Below, one piece after another: positions 41,967 through 50,344 of a stretch of DNA of 64,000 bases; position 1 is the first letter of the stretch; each line of letters starts with the position of its first letter. The notes under the pieces are model-generated. The model saw only the letters and a program-made list of their open reading frames with translations. It searched no databases and was not told where the DNA came from. The stretch comes from Persicitalea jodogahamensis (GTDB lineage Bacteria > Bacteroidota > Bacteroidia > Cytophagales > Spirosomataceae): positions 1 to 64,000 of the forward strand of contig NZ_BMXF01000001.1 of NCBI RefSeq assembly GCF_014651615.1, in the 5' to 3' direction. Both the position numbers and the translations under genes were made by a program.

Positions 41967-42472
41967 GTTTTATGGGAGACAGTCTTATGGAGAAATTATT
42001 GGGTGTTTGCAAGCTGCTGGAAAAGTACCAAATTCATTATTTGATAATCGGAGGTACTGCGGTAGCTCTCAATGGATATTTCAGAATATCTTCAAATGCT
42101 GCCGGAAAACTAGCCGATAAACTTGATATTAATATTTGGTATAACCCTACTTATACCAATTACTTCAACTTTTTAAAAGTTCTTGAAGAATTAGGGCAGG
42201 ATATTTCTAAATTCAGAGATGAGCAAATCCCAAATCCCCGAAAATCGTTTTTCAAATTTGAATTTGATGATTTTACTTTCGATGCTTTACCTTCAATCAA
42301 AGCCGATATCAAATTCTTCGAAGCCTACCAAAGAAAAGGAACAGTAGATATAGAAGGAACTCCAATTCACTACATAAGCTATCTTGATCTGATTGAGGAC
42401 AAAAAAGCAACCGCTCGCAAGAAGGATATGGATGATATAGAGCATTTGAAGAAAATTAGAGGCGAGGACTAA
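41963..42472 (+). CDS. Nucleotidyltransferase-fold protein (AbiEii/DUF6036-like)
   Basis: About 169 residues from a GTG at 41963; an ATG at 41972 is an alternative and is used for numbering here. YLIIGGTAVALNGY contains the GG motif (27-28) of polymerase-beta-like nucleotidyltransferases, and the C-terminal YLDLIEDKKATARKKDMDDIEHLKK segment is typical of the DUF6036/AbiEii group. The metal motif normally reads D-x-D; here it is D52-I-N54 with an insertion before it, so one metal ligand is altered. It may be a weakened or inactive enzyme, or an RNA-modifying toxin of a two-gene system. The fold assignment is firm; the role is inferred. Confidence 0.75.
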   Translation: MSFMGDSLMEKLLGVCKLLEKYQIHYLIIGGTAVALNGYFRISSNAAGKLADKLDINIWYNPTYTNYFNFLKVLEELGQDISKFRDEQIPNPRKSFFKFEFDDFTFDALPSIKADIKFFEAYQRKGTVDIEGTPIHYISYLDLIEDKKATARKKDMDDIEHLKKIRGED

Positions 42473-42489
42473 ATATCTGTCAATTTCAA

Positions 42490-42579
42490 ATGAAAAACCA
42501 TAACCTCACTACTAGCCGGGAAGTAGATTCCGTTTTCAAAAACTATCCGAATTGCGTTCGGAAGAGGATAGAATCCTGA
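42490..42579 (+). pseudogene. Truncated copy of a DUF1801 gene
   Basis: A 29-codon frame (ATG 42490, TGA 42577-42579) reads TSREVDSVFKNYPNCVRKRI, which matches the N-terminal TSPEVKSVFENYPDFVRERM of the intact DUF1801 gene at 45219. The DNA match spans roughly 42510-42580 against 45268-45340 and is clear by eye; it stops where the intact gene continues. This is a short remnant of a duplicated or deleted paralogue. Confidence 0.75.
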
Positions 42580-42643
42580 GTATGATGAGGTACTCACTAC
42601 GAATCATTGCTTGTCTAAACCTTATAATCAATACGGAAAGCTT

Positions 42644-43354
42644 CTAACTGCGCAGTAATTGGCTTGAATAACAGAAATTCAAGTAATAGGCATATACTGT
42701 CATCAGGCTAACTACCAGCATCTCACCGCCGTCTTCAATTGATCCCAATACATAGTTCGTAATTCTTTTGGAAGCAACAACTACATGCAACATATCGACG
42801 ACAATGCCGAAGAACGCAAGCATGCAAAGCAGGATAAAAAACACGATGGTTGCCCGTTGGAACAGAACCGGAGCAGTTCTATAAAATAGGAGAAGGAAAA
42901 GGCATAAAACACTAAAGACCGTGAAACTGACCAGCAGCTCGCCAAAATCCTGTATTCTCAAACCCAATAAAGGCGGTAAGCTCAATGTGTTGGCTAGATA
43001 GTACCCTACATTTTCGTGAATCTGGAAAGAATCATCAAATAGCAAATAGGCAAACAAAAATACCCAAATGAGGAAGGTTATTATTTTCGTTTTCAGAACA
43101 ATGCGCAGAAGTAAAACAACTATAATGAATTCTTTAAAATACTGATACATCTCAGGATATCCATTTTCCGATCTCACATCATAAATCGGATCAGACAGTA
43201 AAGGCGTGATAATTAAAATGTGCAGTATAAACAGGAGCCCATCAATGCTAAATATTATTTTTGTAAATGTTGAAGATTTGATTTCCTCTATTTGTTCTTG
43301 CAAAACAAGTTGCTTTGCCCAATAGTCAATGAATTTGATCTTTTCTTTTATCAT
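42644..43354 (-). CDS. Polytopic membrane protein of unknown function
   Basis: A 236-residue protein with about six membrane segments after an N-terminal cytosolic helix. Polar residues sit near membrane boundaries in a conserved-looking pattern: DDSFQIHENVG, QDFGELL, DMLHVV and IEDGGEM. Such buried Asp/His/Glu sets recall membrane hydrolases of the ceramidase-like type, but I cannot assign the family. It is AT-richer than neighbouring housekeeping genes and lies between the nucleotidyltransferase pair and another membrane protein. Confidence 0.75.
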   Translation of the reverse strand: MIKEKIKFIDYWAKQLVLQEQIEEIKSSTFTKIIFSIDGLLFILHILIITPLLSDPIYDVRSENGYPEMYQYFKEFIIVVLLLRIVLKTKIITFLIWVFLFAYLLFDDSFQIHENVGYYLANTLSLPPLLGLRIQDFGELLVSFTVFSVLCLFLLLFYRTAPVLFQRATIVFFILLCMLAFFGIVVDMLHVVVASKRITNYVLGSIEDGGEMLVVSLMTVYAYYLNFCYSSQLLRS

Positions 43355-43550
43355 ATATCGTAAGATTTGGTTCCTGCGACACTCTGCTCAAAAAGCCAGA
43401 TGTGGGCAACAGTGGAACTATCTAAGCAGTAGTTTTCTACTTGTTTTTTGTGTGAATTATAAGGTACTTGATCAAACCATTTTATAGTTGTTCGGTGCTA
43501 ACTCGATCCGCTCTGGATCAATCTTTACCCAACTGCTGCCGGAAAAGTGC

Positions 43551-44741
43551 TTAGTCAAAGGTTCCCCAACCCTTGATTCGGTCGAGGGCCATCATTGCCT
43601 TTACAGGCAAGGGCTCTGCCCATATTACCTTGTTGTATCCCATTGTATAGCACATGGGGCTAACAATGCAGAAGAAGGCACTGACGAAAACTAATTTTCG
43701 GTACTCGGCCGGGGGAATACACCTGGCAAGAATCAGGTTGGCAATCAATAATAAAGGAAAGCCATACCCGTAATCTCGGTTGATGTCGTGAACAAAAATG
43801 CCGGTTATCAATAGCATCACGAACGCTACCGTCAGGGCAGCCAGCAGCCAGAACCTACCTGTGCGGTATAGCACAAAACCCGCTATCCCCAGAATCAGCC
43901 ACATACCCTCAAAAGCGAACCACAAACTACCGCCCAGCCCCTGACGGTGGGCGTCCGCAAACATTACGGGTTCGCCAACGGTGCTGTAAGTGTGGTGAGG
44001 GAAATAAGTATCCATGATGTAGGAGCGGAATGCAAAATATACCCCCACCCCTGCTATCACTACCCAGGTTCTTGGTGTGAACGCTTTTTTCAGGAAATTA
44101 CCGAAGGTATGATCCTTATGTTGGTTTGGTAGCGCCTCCTTGGTTGTCCACCACAGAATAACACAACCTGCACCTATCAGGGCACGTTCATCAGTAAAAA
44201 AAGCAATCTGGAGAAAAATAAAGATTGGCAGAGATTTACGAGATACGAGCGCCAGCATTAGAAAGAAATAGGCGAATCCATCACCATAACCAATCGTATC
44301 CACAAAAAACCAGGAGAAGATAAACATATTTGAAAGCCCCAGCCCCATGAGGACGGTCAGCACCCGGTCGCCGGTGCTTCGAAAAACTTCCCGTAGAAAT
44401 AAATAAAGGAATCCACATCCTAGAAGTCCTTGTATAAGCAGAATGAGCACTGCGCTGCGGGTAATATAGAAGAGGAGGGGCAAGGTCCAGCGCATGATCA
44501 TATTTTCGCGGCGGACATAGTGATCCAGGCCTGCCGGATCGAGGATATTATGCGATTGGTTTTTGATGAAGGCCCAGGCATCTGCGTCGGCCATAACTGA
44601 ATAAGCTGGAACCGCTAAACACCACGATAAAATGGCGCAAAAAGCGGTAACCTTCCACAACCAATATTTGTCATTTGTGTGGGTCTCGATGAGCCTGGAG
44701 AATTGAACGTATTGCTGGGATAATGAAAAAGATTCTGTCAC
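43551..44741 (-). CDS. Large polytopic membrane protein, possibly glycosyltransferase-like
   Basis: About 397 residues with roughly ten hydrophobic segments and short polar loops such as DADAWAFIKNQSHN and FFTDERALIGAG. The layout resembles integral-membrane glycosyltransferases or polymerase-like proteins, though no catalytic DxD or other diagnostic motif was found in the first loop. The start is uncertain: a GTG at 44741 gives a short N-terminus before the first helix, and a TTG at 44876 would add 45 low-complexity residues. It follows the smaller membrane protein gene in the same accessory stretch. Confidence 0.65.
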   Translation of the reverse strand: MTESFSLSQQYVQFSRLIETHTNDKYWLWKVTAFCAILSWCLAVPAYSVMADADAWAFIKNQSHNILDPAGLDHYVRRENMIMRWTLPLLFYITRSAVLILLIQGLLGCGFLYLFLREVFRSTGDRVLTVLMGLGLSNMFIFSWFFVDTIGYGDGFAYFFLMLALVSRKSLPIFIFLQIAFFTDERALIGAGCVILWWTTKEALPNQHKDHTFGNFLKKAFTPRTWVVIAGVGVYFAFRSYIMDTYFPHHTYSTVGEPVMFADAHRQGLGGSLWFAFEGMWLILGIAGFVLYRTGRFWLLAALTVAFVMLLITGIFVHDINRDYGYGFPLLLIANLILARCIPPAEYRKLVFVSAFFCIVSPMCYTMGYNKVIWAEPLPVKAMMALDRIKGWGTFD

Positions 44742-44876
44742 GCGTAATAGGTCAGTGTGGTATATGTCACTATCAAGTTTGTTATAACCTGTCGGAGAAG
44801 TTGAGTTCGATTTACAGCTAAATATCAGGCTCTCACAATTGGTCCGTGCCTCGAAAATTCTCTGGCTATCTTGCAA

Positions 44877-45218
44877 TATAGGATGGCATTTGGCGAAATC
44901 AGCCCAACTACTGAACCCCCTTATAAGGGATGTTCCGTCCTAAAATAGGAAAAAAAGTATATGATGTGCCAGCCAATTTCCCATAACTTTGAAAAACAGA
45001 GCGTAAACCTTAAATTTCGAAACCAGCCTTTACATAGGATTAGGGAGTTGGTAATTTAGTCGAGGCATGAGCCAGAAACAACGACTCATCATCTCCATCA
45101 GGCCATTGAAATTTGTAGCCAAACCTGAACGCTGTCTAGATTTTTGACAGCGCGATTCAGCAGATTGAGAAAAAACCATTCCATAATGGGTTAAAGGAAA
45201 GGCAAACCCGCAAAGCCA
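44877..45218. other. Intergenic stretch before the DUF1801 gene
   Basis: About 340 bases with no plausible gene. A TAACTTTG at 44984-44991 fits the -7 promoter consensus on the plus strand but would leave a leader of more than 200 bases. Confidence 0.45.
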
Positions 45219-45674
45219 ATGCACGCGATGACAACCCCACTCTTAAAGAAATTTTTTTCCCTCGACACCAGCCCGGAAGTAAAATCCGTTTTCGAAAACT
45301 ACCCTGATTTCGTGCGGGAGAGGATGGGAAACCTGAGAAGGCTGGTGTTGGAAACGGCAGATGAAACTGAGGAAATAACCGATCTGGAGGAAACCCTGAA
45401 ATGGGGCGAACCCAGCTACCTGACCAAAAAAGGCAGCACCCTTCGGATGGACTGGAAGGAAAAAAGGCCCGGTCAGTATGCGATGTATTTCAAATGCACC
45501 AGCCGGTTGGTGCCCGCTTTCAAAACGGTTTTTGGTGACCTGTTTACGTTCGAAGGAGACCGCGCCATCGTTTTTCAGTTGGACGAGGAGGTCCCGGAAG
45601 TGGAGGTGAAAAGGTGCATTAAGGCCGCGCTGAGATACCATGAGGTAAAGCATCTGCCACTGCTGGGGATGTGA
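45219..45674 (+). CDS. DUF1801 domain protein
   Basis: A 151-residue single-domain protein (start at 45219 or the ATG at 45228). The WGEPSYLTKKGSTLRM and RPGQYAMYFKC segments are typical of the DUF1801/YdhG-like family, small proteins of the SRPBCC-adjacent fold with no established reaction. A truncated relative of its N-terminus lies at 42490-42579. It appears to be monocistronic; the DUF3050 gene follows after 175 bases. Confidence 0.88.
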   Translation: MHAMTTPLLKKFFSLDTSPEVKSVFENYPDFVRERMGNLRRLVLETADETEEITDLEETLKWGEPSYLTKKGSTLRMDWKEKRPGQYAMYFKCTSRLVPAFKTVFGDLFTFEGDRAIVFQLDEEVPEVEVKRCIKAALRYHEVKHLPLLGM

Positions 45675-45849
45675 GGAAAAGAAACTGCCTGGTCAAATGT
45701 TCCTCTCCTCCGAATTTCTCTGGAATAGAATCCGCATCCAAGCTCTTTATGTGACAAACAGGCCGCTCCAACTCAATCTATAGACAAAACTTTAAGCGTA
45801 AGTATGAGTTATATGAACTACCACTTATACCCACTAATTGCCAACAACA

Positions 45850-46668
45850 ATGATCACGCATATTGAGAAAATAAAAAGGGAAATCGAACCCTTGCGGCAG
45901 GAAATCATCAATCATAAAGTATACTCAGCTGTTAAGGATGTTGATGATTTGAAGGTATTCATGCAATACCATGTCTATGCCGTTTGGGATTTTATGTCGT
46001 TGCTGAAAGCCCTGCAAAATAATCTGACCTGTACATCCATTCCCTGGTTTCCGGTGGGTTCGGCTGATACCCGCTATCTTATCAATGAGATTGTGGTAGG
46101 TGAGGAATCAGACGTCGATTTGGATGGGAAAAGAACGAGCCACTTTGAGTTGTACCTGGATGCCATGAAACAGTGTGGGGCAGATACGAGGCAGATCGAA
46201 GGCTTTATAAATGAACTACAAGGAGGTAAGGATCTCAAAACTGCTCTTACTACGTCGGGTACTCCGCTTGCCGCCCGGGAGTTTGTGGAATTCACGTTTC
46301 AGACGATTGAGAGCAAAAAAGATTACCTGCAGGCAGCCGTGTTCACCTTCGGACGGGAAGATCTGATTCCGGGAATGTTCATATCAATTGTCAACGAGAT
46401 ACACGAAAAATTCCCCAACGACATCTCTATTTTCAAGTACTACATCGAACGTCACATAGAAGTAGACGGCGACCACCACAGCAATCTGGCCTTAAAAATG
46501 ACGGCTAATCTGTGCGACAATAACGAGGCGTTTTGGACCGAAGCCACCGAAGCTACAATTGCAGCTCTGAAGAGCCGTATCAAGCTGTGGGATGGCGTCT
46601 ATCAACAGCTTACAAACGAAAAAAACGCTGACAAGTCAATAAAGTCCGTAAACGGAACACTGGCATGA
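45850..46668 (+). CDS. DUF3050 family protein, heme-oxygenase-like fold
   Basis: A 272-residue protein from ATG 45850. MQYHVYAVWDFMSLLKALQ near the N-terminus and YYIERHIEVDGDHHSNLAL near the C-terminus carry the histidine, glutamate and aspartate residues expected in the helical heme-oxygenase-like diiron family to which DUF3050 belongs. Some members are oxidases acting on small molecules. No partner gene suggests a substrate here. Confidence 0.88.
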   Translation: MITHIEKIKREIEPLRQEIINHKVYSAVKDVDDLKVFMQYHVYAVWDFMSLLKALQNNLTCTSIPWFPVGSADTRYLINEIVVGEESDVDLDGKRTSHFELYLDAMKQCGADTRQIEGFINELQGGKDLKTALTTSGTPLAAREFVEFTFQTIESKKDYLQAAVFTFGREDLIPGMFISIVNEIHEKFPNDISIFKYYIERHIEVDGDHHSNLALKMTANLCDNNEAFWTEATEATIAALKSRIKLWDGVYQQLTNEKNADKSIKSVNGTLA

Positions 46669-46766
46669 CCGATTGATATCAGTACTGGCAGCAGTCGGGC
46701 GCGGCGAAGGCTGGCAACTACCCCAAACTTTGGCAAAACCTCCCGAAATCCTGCTATTTTGCCGCT

Positions 46767-47144
46767 ATGAACAACCTCCTTCTTATCTTCTTAGGTGGTG
46801 GCCTGGGTAGTTTGGCCCGTTACGGAGTCGGACGCGGACTGGCGGCGTACTCAGTAAATTTGCCCTATGGTACTTTGGCCGCTAATGTACTGGCTTGCGT
46901 GATTCTGGGATTCTTCACGGGTTGGATGGCGCTGCGTGAGTCCGAACTGGCGATGCATTACCGCGCTTTCCTTGCCGTAGGCTTCTGTGGCGGATTCAGT
47001 ACTTTCTCCACGTTTAGCAACGAGACCCTGGCGATGCTGCTGAACGATCGCTGGGGCGATGCCGTTATTAATGTCGGATTGAGCTTGATTTTCTGTCTGT
47101 TAGCTTCTTTTCTGGGGCTATGGCTGGGGAAAACAATGGTCTGA
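46767..47144 (+). CDS. crcB: Fluoride ion channel CrcB
   Basis: A 125-residue membrane protein with four helices. The GGGLGSLARYGVGR segment near the N-terminus and GFCGGFSTFSTFSNE in the third helix are the Fluc/CrcB hallmarks; the phenylalanine and asparagine residues line the fluoride pore. It works as a dual-topology dimer that exports fluoride. No fluoride riboswitch structure was recognised in the 98 bases upstream. A lipoprotein gene follows 43 bases downstream. Confidence 0.96.
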   Translation: MNNLLLIFLGGGLGSLARYGVGRGLAAYSVNLPYGTLAANVLACVILGFFTGWMALRESELAMHYRAFLAVGFCGGFSTFSTFSNETLAMLLNDRWGDAVINVGLSLIFCLLASFLGLWLGKTMV

Positions 47145-47187
47145 TGATTCGGAAGAAGCATTTGGAAATTTCGTGACTCGATATCAT

Positions 47188-48108
47188 ATGAAAAAGCTAA
47201 ACTCTTCACTCATTGTTCTTGCTGCCAGCGCGATCTGGGCGAGCTGCCAACTGGCGGGCGGCACTGACAACTACACCGCTCCGCAAAACTTCCGCGATTA
47301 CTGGTACAACGGGCAGGCCGAAATCAGCCGGTACAAACTGGATCAGGTACAATACGGCGCGATCAACCCCGGCGAGGCCGTTCTGATTTTCGTGACGGAA
47401 GACTTCCGCACCGATAAACAGGTGAAGCTGGAATCGGACGCCAAGGACAAGGCGACTTCGGTACTTAAGCTCAATTCCATCCGCCGTTTCGTTACGGGGA
47501 TTTACGATTATTCGCTGTACAGTTCAGTGTTTACGCCGATCAACACCAAAAAATACGAACGCAGCCAGAAGGTCACGATGTCATCCCAGGATTGGTGTGG
47601 TCAGGTGTATACGCAGCTCAACCTCGACGGCGGCAAATACGACGTGATGAAGCGCTCGTACTTTGAGAAGGACGCCACGGAAGATTTCAAGATCGACGCC
47701 GCCTGGCTGGAAGACGAAATCTGGACGCGGCTACGGATGGACCCGCAGGCTTTGCCGAAAGGAGAAACCAGCGTCATCCCGGCGGCTTACGCTGCCCGCA
47801 TTGCCGGACAAAAGCTAGAACCGCAAAAAGCTGTGGGTACTTTGACCGATTATGCGGGCGATGCCTTTACCGGAAAATCTTTGCAACAGTATTCGCTGAA
47901 TTATCCTGATGCTCAGCGCGAGCTTCGGATCATTTTTGACAAAGCTTTTCCTCACGCCATCGCGGGTTGGGAAGAAACCTACCCCTCGCGTGGGAAGGTA
48001 CTTACGACCCGCGCCGTGAAGACGGAGCAAATCCGCTCGGATTACTGGTCGCACAATTCGCCCGGCGACACGACATTGAGGAATGAATTGGGAGTAAAGG
48101 GAATTTGA
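47188..48108 (+). CDS. Uncharacterised lipoprotein (Bacteroidota 'Maf-like' annotation group)
   Basis: A 306-residue protein starting at ATG 47188 with a lipoprotein signal whose lipobox is IWASC. The mature sequence has YWYNGQAEISRYKLDQVQYG and SSQDWCGQVYTQLNL, which I recognise from a Bacteroidota lipoprotein group often mislabelled as septum formation inhibitor; it has no real Maf nucleotide-binding motif. The single conserved DWCG cysteine is notable. It is close behind crcB (43 bases) and just ahead of the DUF4160 gene. Function unknown. Confidence 0.75.
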   Translation: MKKLNSSLIVLAASAIWASCQLAGGTDNYTAPQNFRDYWYNGQAEISRYKLDQVQYGAINPGEAVLIFVTEDFRTDKQVKLESDAKDKATSVLKLNSIRRFVTGIYDYSLYSSVFTPINTKKYERSQKVTMSSQDWCGQVYTQLNLDGGKYDVMKRSYFEKDATEDFKIDAAWLEDEIWTRLRMDPQALPKGETSVIPAAYAARIAGQKLEPQKAVGTLTDYAGDAFTGKSLQQYSLNYPDAQRELRIIFDKAFPHAIAGWEETYPSRGKVLTTRAVKTEQIRSDYWSHNSPGDTTLRNELGVKGI

Positions 48109-48110
48109 TT

Positions 48111-48347
48111 ATGCCGACGATTCTGATTCAAGACGGTTACCGCTTCTTTTTTTATAGCAACGACCATCTGCCTCAACATATACACGTTGAGAAAGCGGAC
48201 AAAACGGCAAAATTCATCATTGAACCAGTTGTTTTGATAAAATCTGCTAAATTTAACTCCAAAGAGTTGAAAGCAATCAGAAGCATAATTGAAGATAATT
48301 CTGAACTTTTTAAAGCAAAATGGAATGAGCACTTGGGCAATAACTAA
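48111..48347 (+). CDS. DUF4160 protein
   Basis: A 78-residue protein from ATG 48111, three bases after the preceding stop. The core GYRFFFYSNDHLPQHIHVEKADKTAKF segment, with HxPxHIHVE, is the DUF4160 signature. DUF4160 genes usually precede DUF2442 genes, and the pair has been proposed to behave like a toxin-antitoxin system. Here its 3' end overlaps the DUF2442 start by 23 bases. Confidence 0.88.
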   Translation: MPTILIQDGYRFFFYSNDHLPQHIHVEKADKTAKFIIEPVVLIKSAKFNSKELKAIRSIIEDNSELFKAKWNEHLGNN

Positions 48348-48561
48348 ATCGCATAATGCCATTAATCTGTCATTTTCTGAAGACAAAATGGTCGTGTTTC
48401 TGGAAGACGGTAGAGAGTTGGCCGTGCCGTTGGAGTGGTTTCCTAATTTGAGGGATGCTACAAATGAGCAACTCGCCAATTGGCGTTTTATTGGCAACGG
48501 CGAGGGAATTCACTGGCCTGAACTTGATGAGGATATTTTGGTGGAGCGCCTGTTAGACTGA
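48325..48561 (+). CDS. DUF2442 protein
   Basis: A 78-residue protein from ATG 48325. VFLEDGRELAVPLEWFPNL and GEGIHWPELDEDILVERLL are the characteristic DUF2442 segments. It overlaps the DUF4160 gene, so the two are made from one transcript. Its usual partner role is unproven; I see no DNA-binding helix-turn-helix. Confidence 0.9.
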   Translation: MSTWAITKSHNAINLSFSEDKMVVFLEDGRELAVPLEWFPNLRDATNEQLANWRFIGNGEGIHWPELDEDILVERLLD

Positions 48562-48600
48562 TAGGTATCGCTTATTGCCTTATTTTATTGTTTTTATAAA

Positions 48601-49281
48601 CTACCCCATACTCGTGCTGTGTCTACCAACTTCATCGAAAGTAATGTTTGAAAGCCGTCCGAGGTAGCCCGTTTTGTCGGGACGAATCGTGATGTTTTCG
48701 ACGATCTGCTGTATCTCTTCTACCGTAACGCGCCGGTGGATAGGCTTCATTGTACCTCCTACTTCGCCCGCTTTGGCTGAGGGCTCCCATTGGTATTGCG
48801 CATCGACCAGCGTACCGCGCGGAGCCATAATCGGCGGCGGACTGCCGCTGCCCCGGTAGTCGAGGCGGGTTGGGTGGTCCAGCCCCATGCCGTGACCGAA
48901 CTCGTGCGCAGCCGTGGTGGACTGGCCCAGTTGGTCGCTCACGATCCAGTGGCCCACGTTGTCGCCCAGACCGAAGCCCATGAACGAACGCGTGACGATA
49001 TTCTCCTTTTCCAACCGGATGAAGTTATTTTGAAAATTGTCGTTTTGGGCGATGAGTTGCGTGGCTTCCTCGGTGGTGAGAAGTGCGTACTCAATGACAA
49101 AAAAGACGCGGTAGGACTTTCCCGCTAGCGTTACTTCCGCTTTGGGTTCGTTGTACATCCGGTTGATTTCTTCCACGATGGCCCGCCCCGCTTCGGGCGT
49201 AGCTTCCGAGCCGTAGAAAATCAGCCGGGCTTGAATTTGAATCGTTTTTTGGGTGGCGTCGAAGAGCGCGATAGCGGCCAT
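48601..49281 (-). CDS. Metzincin-type zinc metallopeptidase
   Basis: A 226-residue protein with HEFGHGMGLDH (126-136), the HExxHxxGxxH zinc motif of metzincins, followed by PIMAPRG with a Met-turn at about residue 152. No signal peptide is present: the protein begins MAAIALFDATQKTIQ. The predicted product therefore stays in the cytoplasm or leaves by a non-Sec route. A TAGTTTTG box lies at 49311-49318 about 30 bases upstream. Confidence 0.85.
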   Translation of the reverse strand: MAAIALFDATQKTIQIQARLIFYGSEATPEAGRAIVEEINRMYNEPKAEVTLAGKSYRVFFVIEYALLTTEEATQLIAQNDNFQNNFIRLEKENIVTRSFMGFGLGDNVGHWIVSDQLGQSTTAAHEFGHGMGLDHPTRLDYRGSGSPPPIMAPRGTLVDAQYQWEPSAKAGEVGGTMKPIHRRVTVEEIQQIVENITIRPDKTGYLGRLSNITFDEVGRHSTSMG

Positions 49282-49310
49282 TGGATAGTGTCAAGGGTTC
49301 TTTTTTAGAG

Positions 49311-49318
49311 CAAAACTA
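49311..49318 (-). promoter_or_regulatory. TAnnTTTG -7 box for the metzincin gene
   Basis: TAGTTTTG on the minus strand, about 30 bases before the start, matches the -7 consensus. Confidence 0.5.
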
Positions 49319-49399
49319 ATTACGCCAATCCATCCGTTTAATCAAAAAGGGTTAAATTGAGGAAATTGCGTCCTTTGAGTAAATAAACTACAATTTTGC

Positions 49400-50344
49400 A
49401 TGCAAATGAAAAATCGTTTCCTGGTATTCCTGTTCTGCGTATCCCTTTCCTTTGGCAAGATACTCCACGCGCAAAGCCTCGAACCCATCGCGTTAACCGA
49501 CGCCTGGAAGGCCCAAATTGAAAAATTGGCCCCGGCCAAAACTACCTTTCCCACCAAGAAAAAGCACAAAGTCCTGCTCTTCTCCCTCTTCACGGGCTTC
49601 AATCACTGGGTAGTTCCACATACCGCCGCCGTAGTCGAGATTCTGGGCGAGAAAAGTGGCGCCTTCGAAGTAGTATCCAGCAACGACATCGCCATGTTTG
49701 AGAAAAATAATCTTAAACAGTTCGACGCTGTGGTACTTAACAACAACTGCTCCATCAATCCACGCCGGGATTTATTCTACGACAAGTTGAGCGAAAACAA
49801 ATCGCTGTCGGAAGCTGAAACTACCGCCAAAGCGAAGGAATTGGAAGAAAATCTCTTAAGTTTTGTTAAGAAAGGCGGCGGCCTGATGGCCCTTCACGGC
49901 GGCATCGTAATGCAGAACAAGTCGATGGAATTCAGCGAAATGATGGGAGGTAGTTTTGATTATCATCCGAAACAACAGCCCCTCAAAGTACAACTGGCTG
50001 ATCCTGGCAACCCACTGCTGCAAGCCTTCGACGGTAAGGGCTTTACCCACGTGGATGAAGCCTATATGTTCAATGTCGCGTACAGCAAGCAGGATTTTCA
50101 TCCTTTGTTGTATCTCAATACCAGCGAAATTCAGGGTTTGAAGGGCGAAAATCCCGAAGCCAAAAAGTACATTTCCTGGATCAAGCGCTACGGCAAGGGC
50201 CGGGTATTCTACGCCTCGCCCTCGCACAATGCCCAGAGCTACACCGAACATCCCGCGCTGTTGAAATATCTGCTCGACGGCATGCAGTACGTCGTCGGCG
50301 ACGTAAAAGTTGACGATTCACCCATCGGCACCAGCGGACAATGA
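49400..50344 (+). CDS. ThuA-domain protein, exported
   Basis: A 314-residue protein (ATG at 49400; a second ATG at 49406) with a signal peptide and a ThuA-like class I glutamine-amidotransferase-fold domain: KVLLFSLFTGFNHW, SNDIAMF, LVFV-type strands and GGGLMALHGG, ending with YGKGRVFYASPSH. ThuA proteins act in trehalose or related sugar metabolism, but this group in Bacteroidota usually sits in glycan clusters. It is the first gene of the uronate run: its stop overlaps the next start as ATGA. Confidence 0.88.
   Translation: MQMKNRFLVFLFCVSLSFGKILHAQSLEPIALTDAWKAQIEKLAPAKTTFPTKKKHKVLLFSLFTGFNHWVVPHTAAVVEILGEKSGAFEVVSSNDIAMFEKNNLKQFDAVVLNNNCSINPRRDLFYDKLSENKSLSEAETTAKAKELEENLLSFVKKGGGLMALHGGIVMQNKSMEFSEMMGGSFDYHPKQQPLKVQLADPGNPLLQAFDGKGFTHVDEAYMFNVAYSKQDFHPLLYLNTSEIQGLKGENPEAKKYISWIKRYGKGRVFYASPSHNAQSYTEHPALLKYLLDGMQYVVGDVKVDDSPIGTSGQ

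Noticed and set aside
46669-46766. A possible fluoride riboswitch upstream of crcB.
   Set aside because: The sequence does not show the conserved pseudoknot elements; no confident fold.
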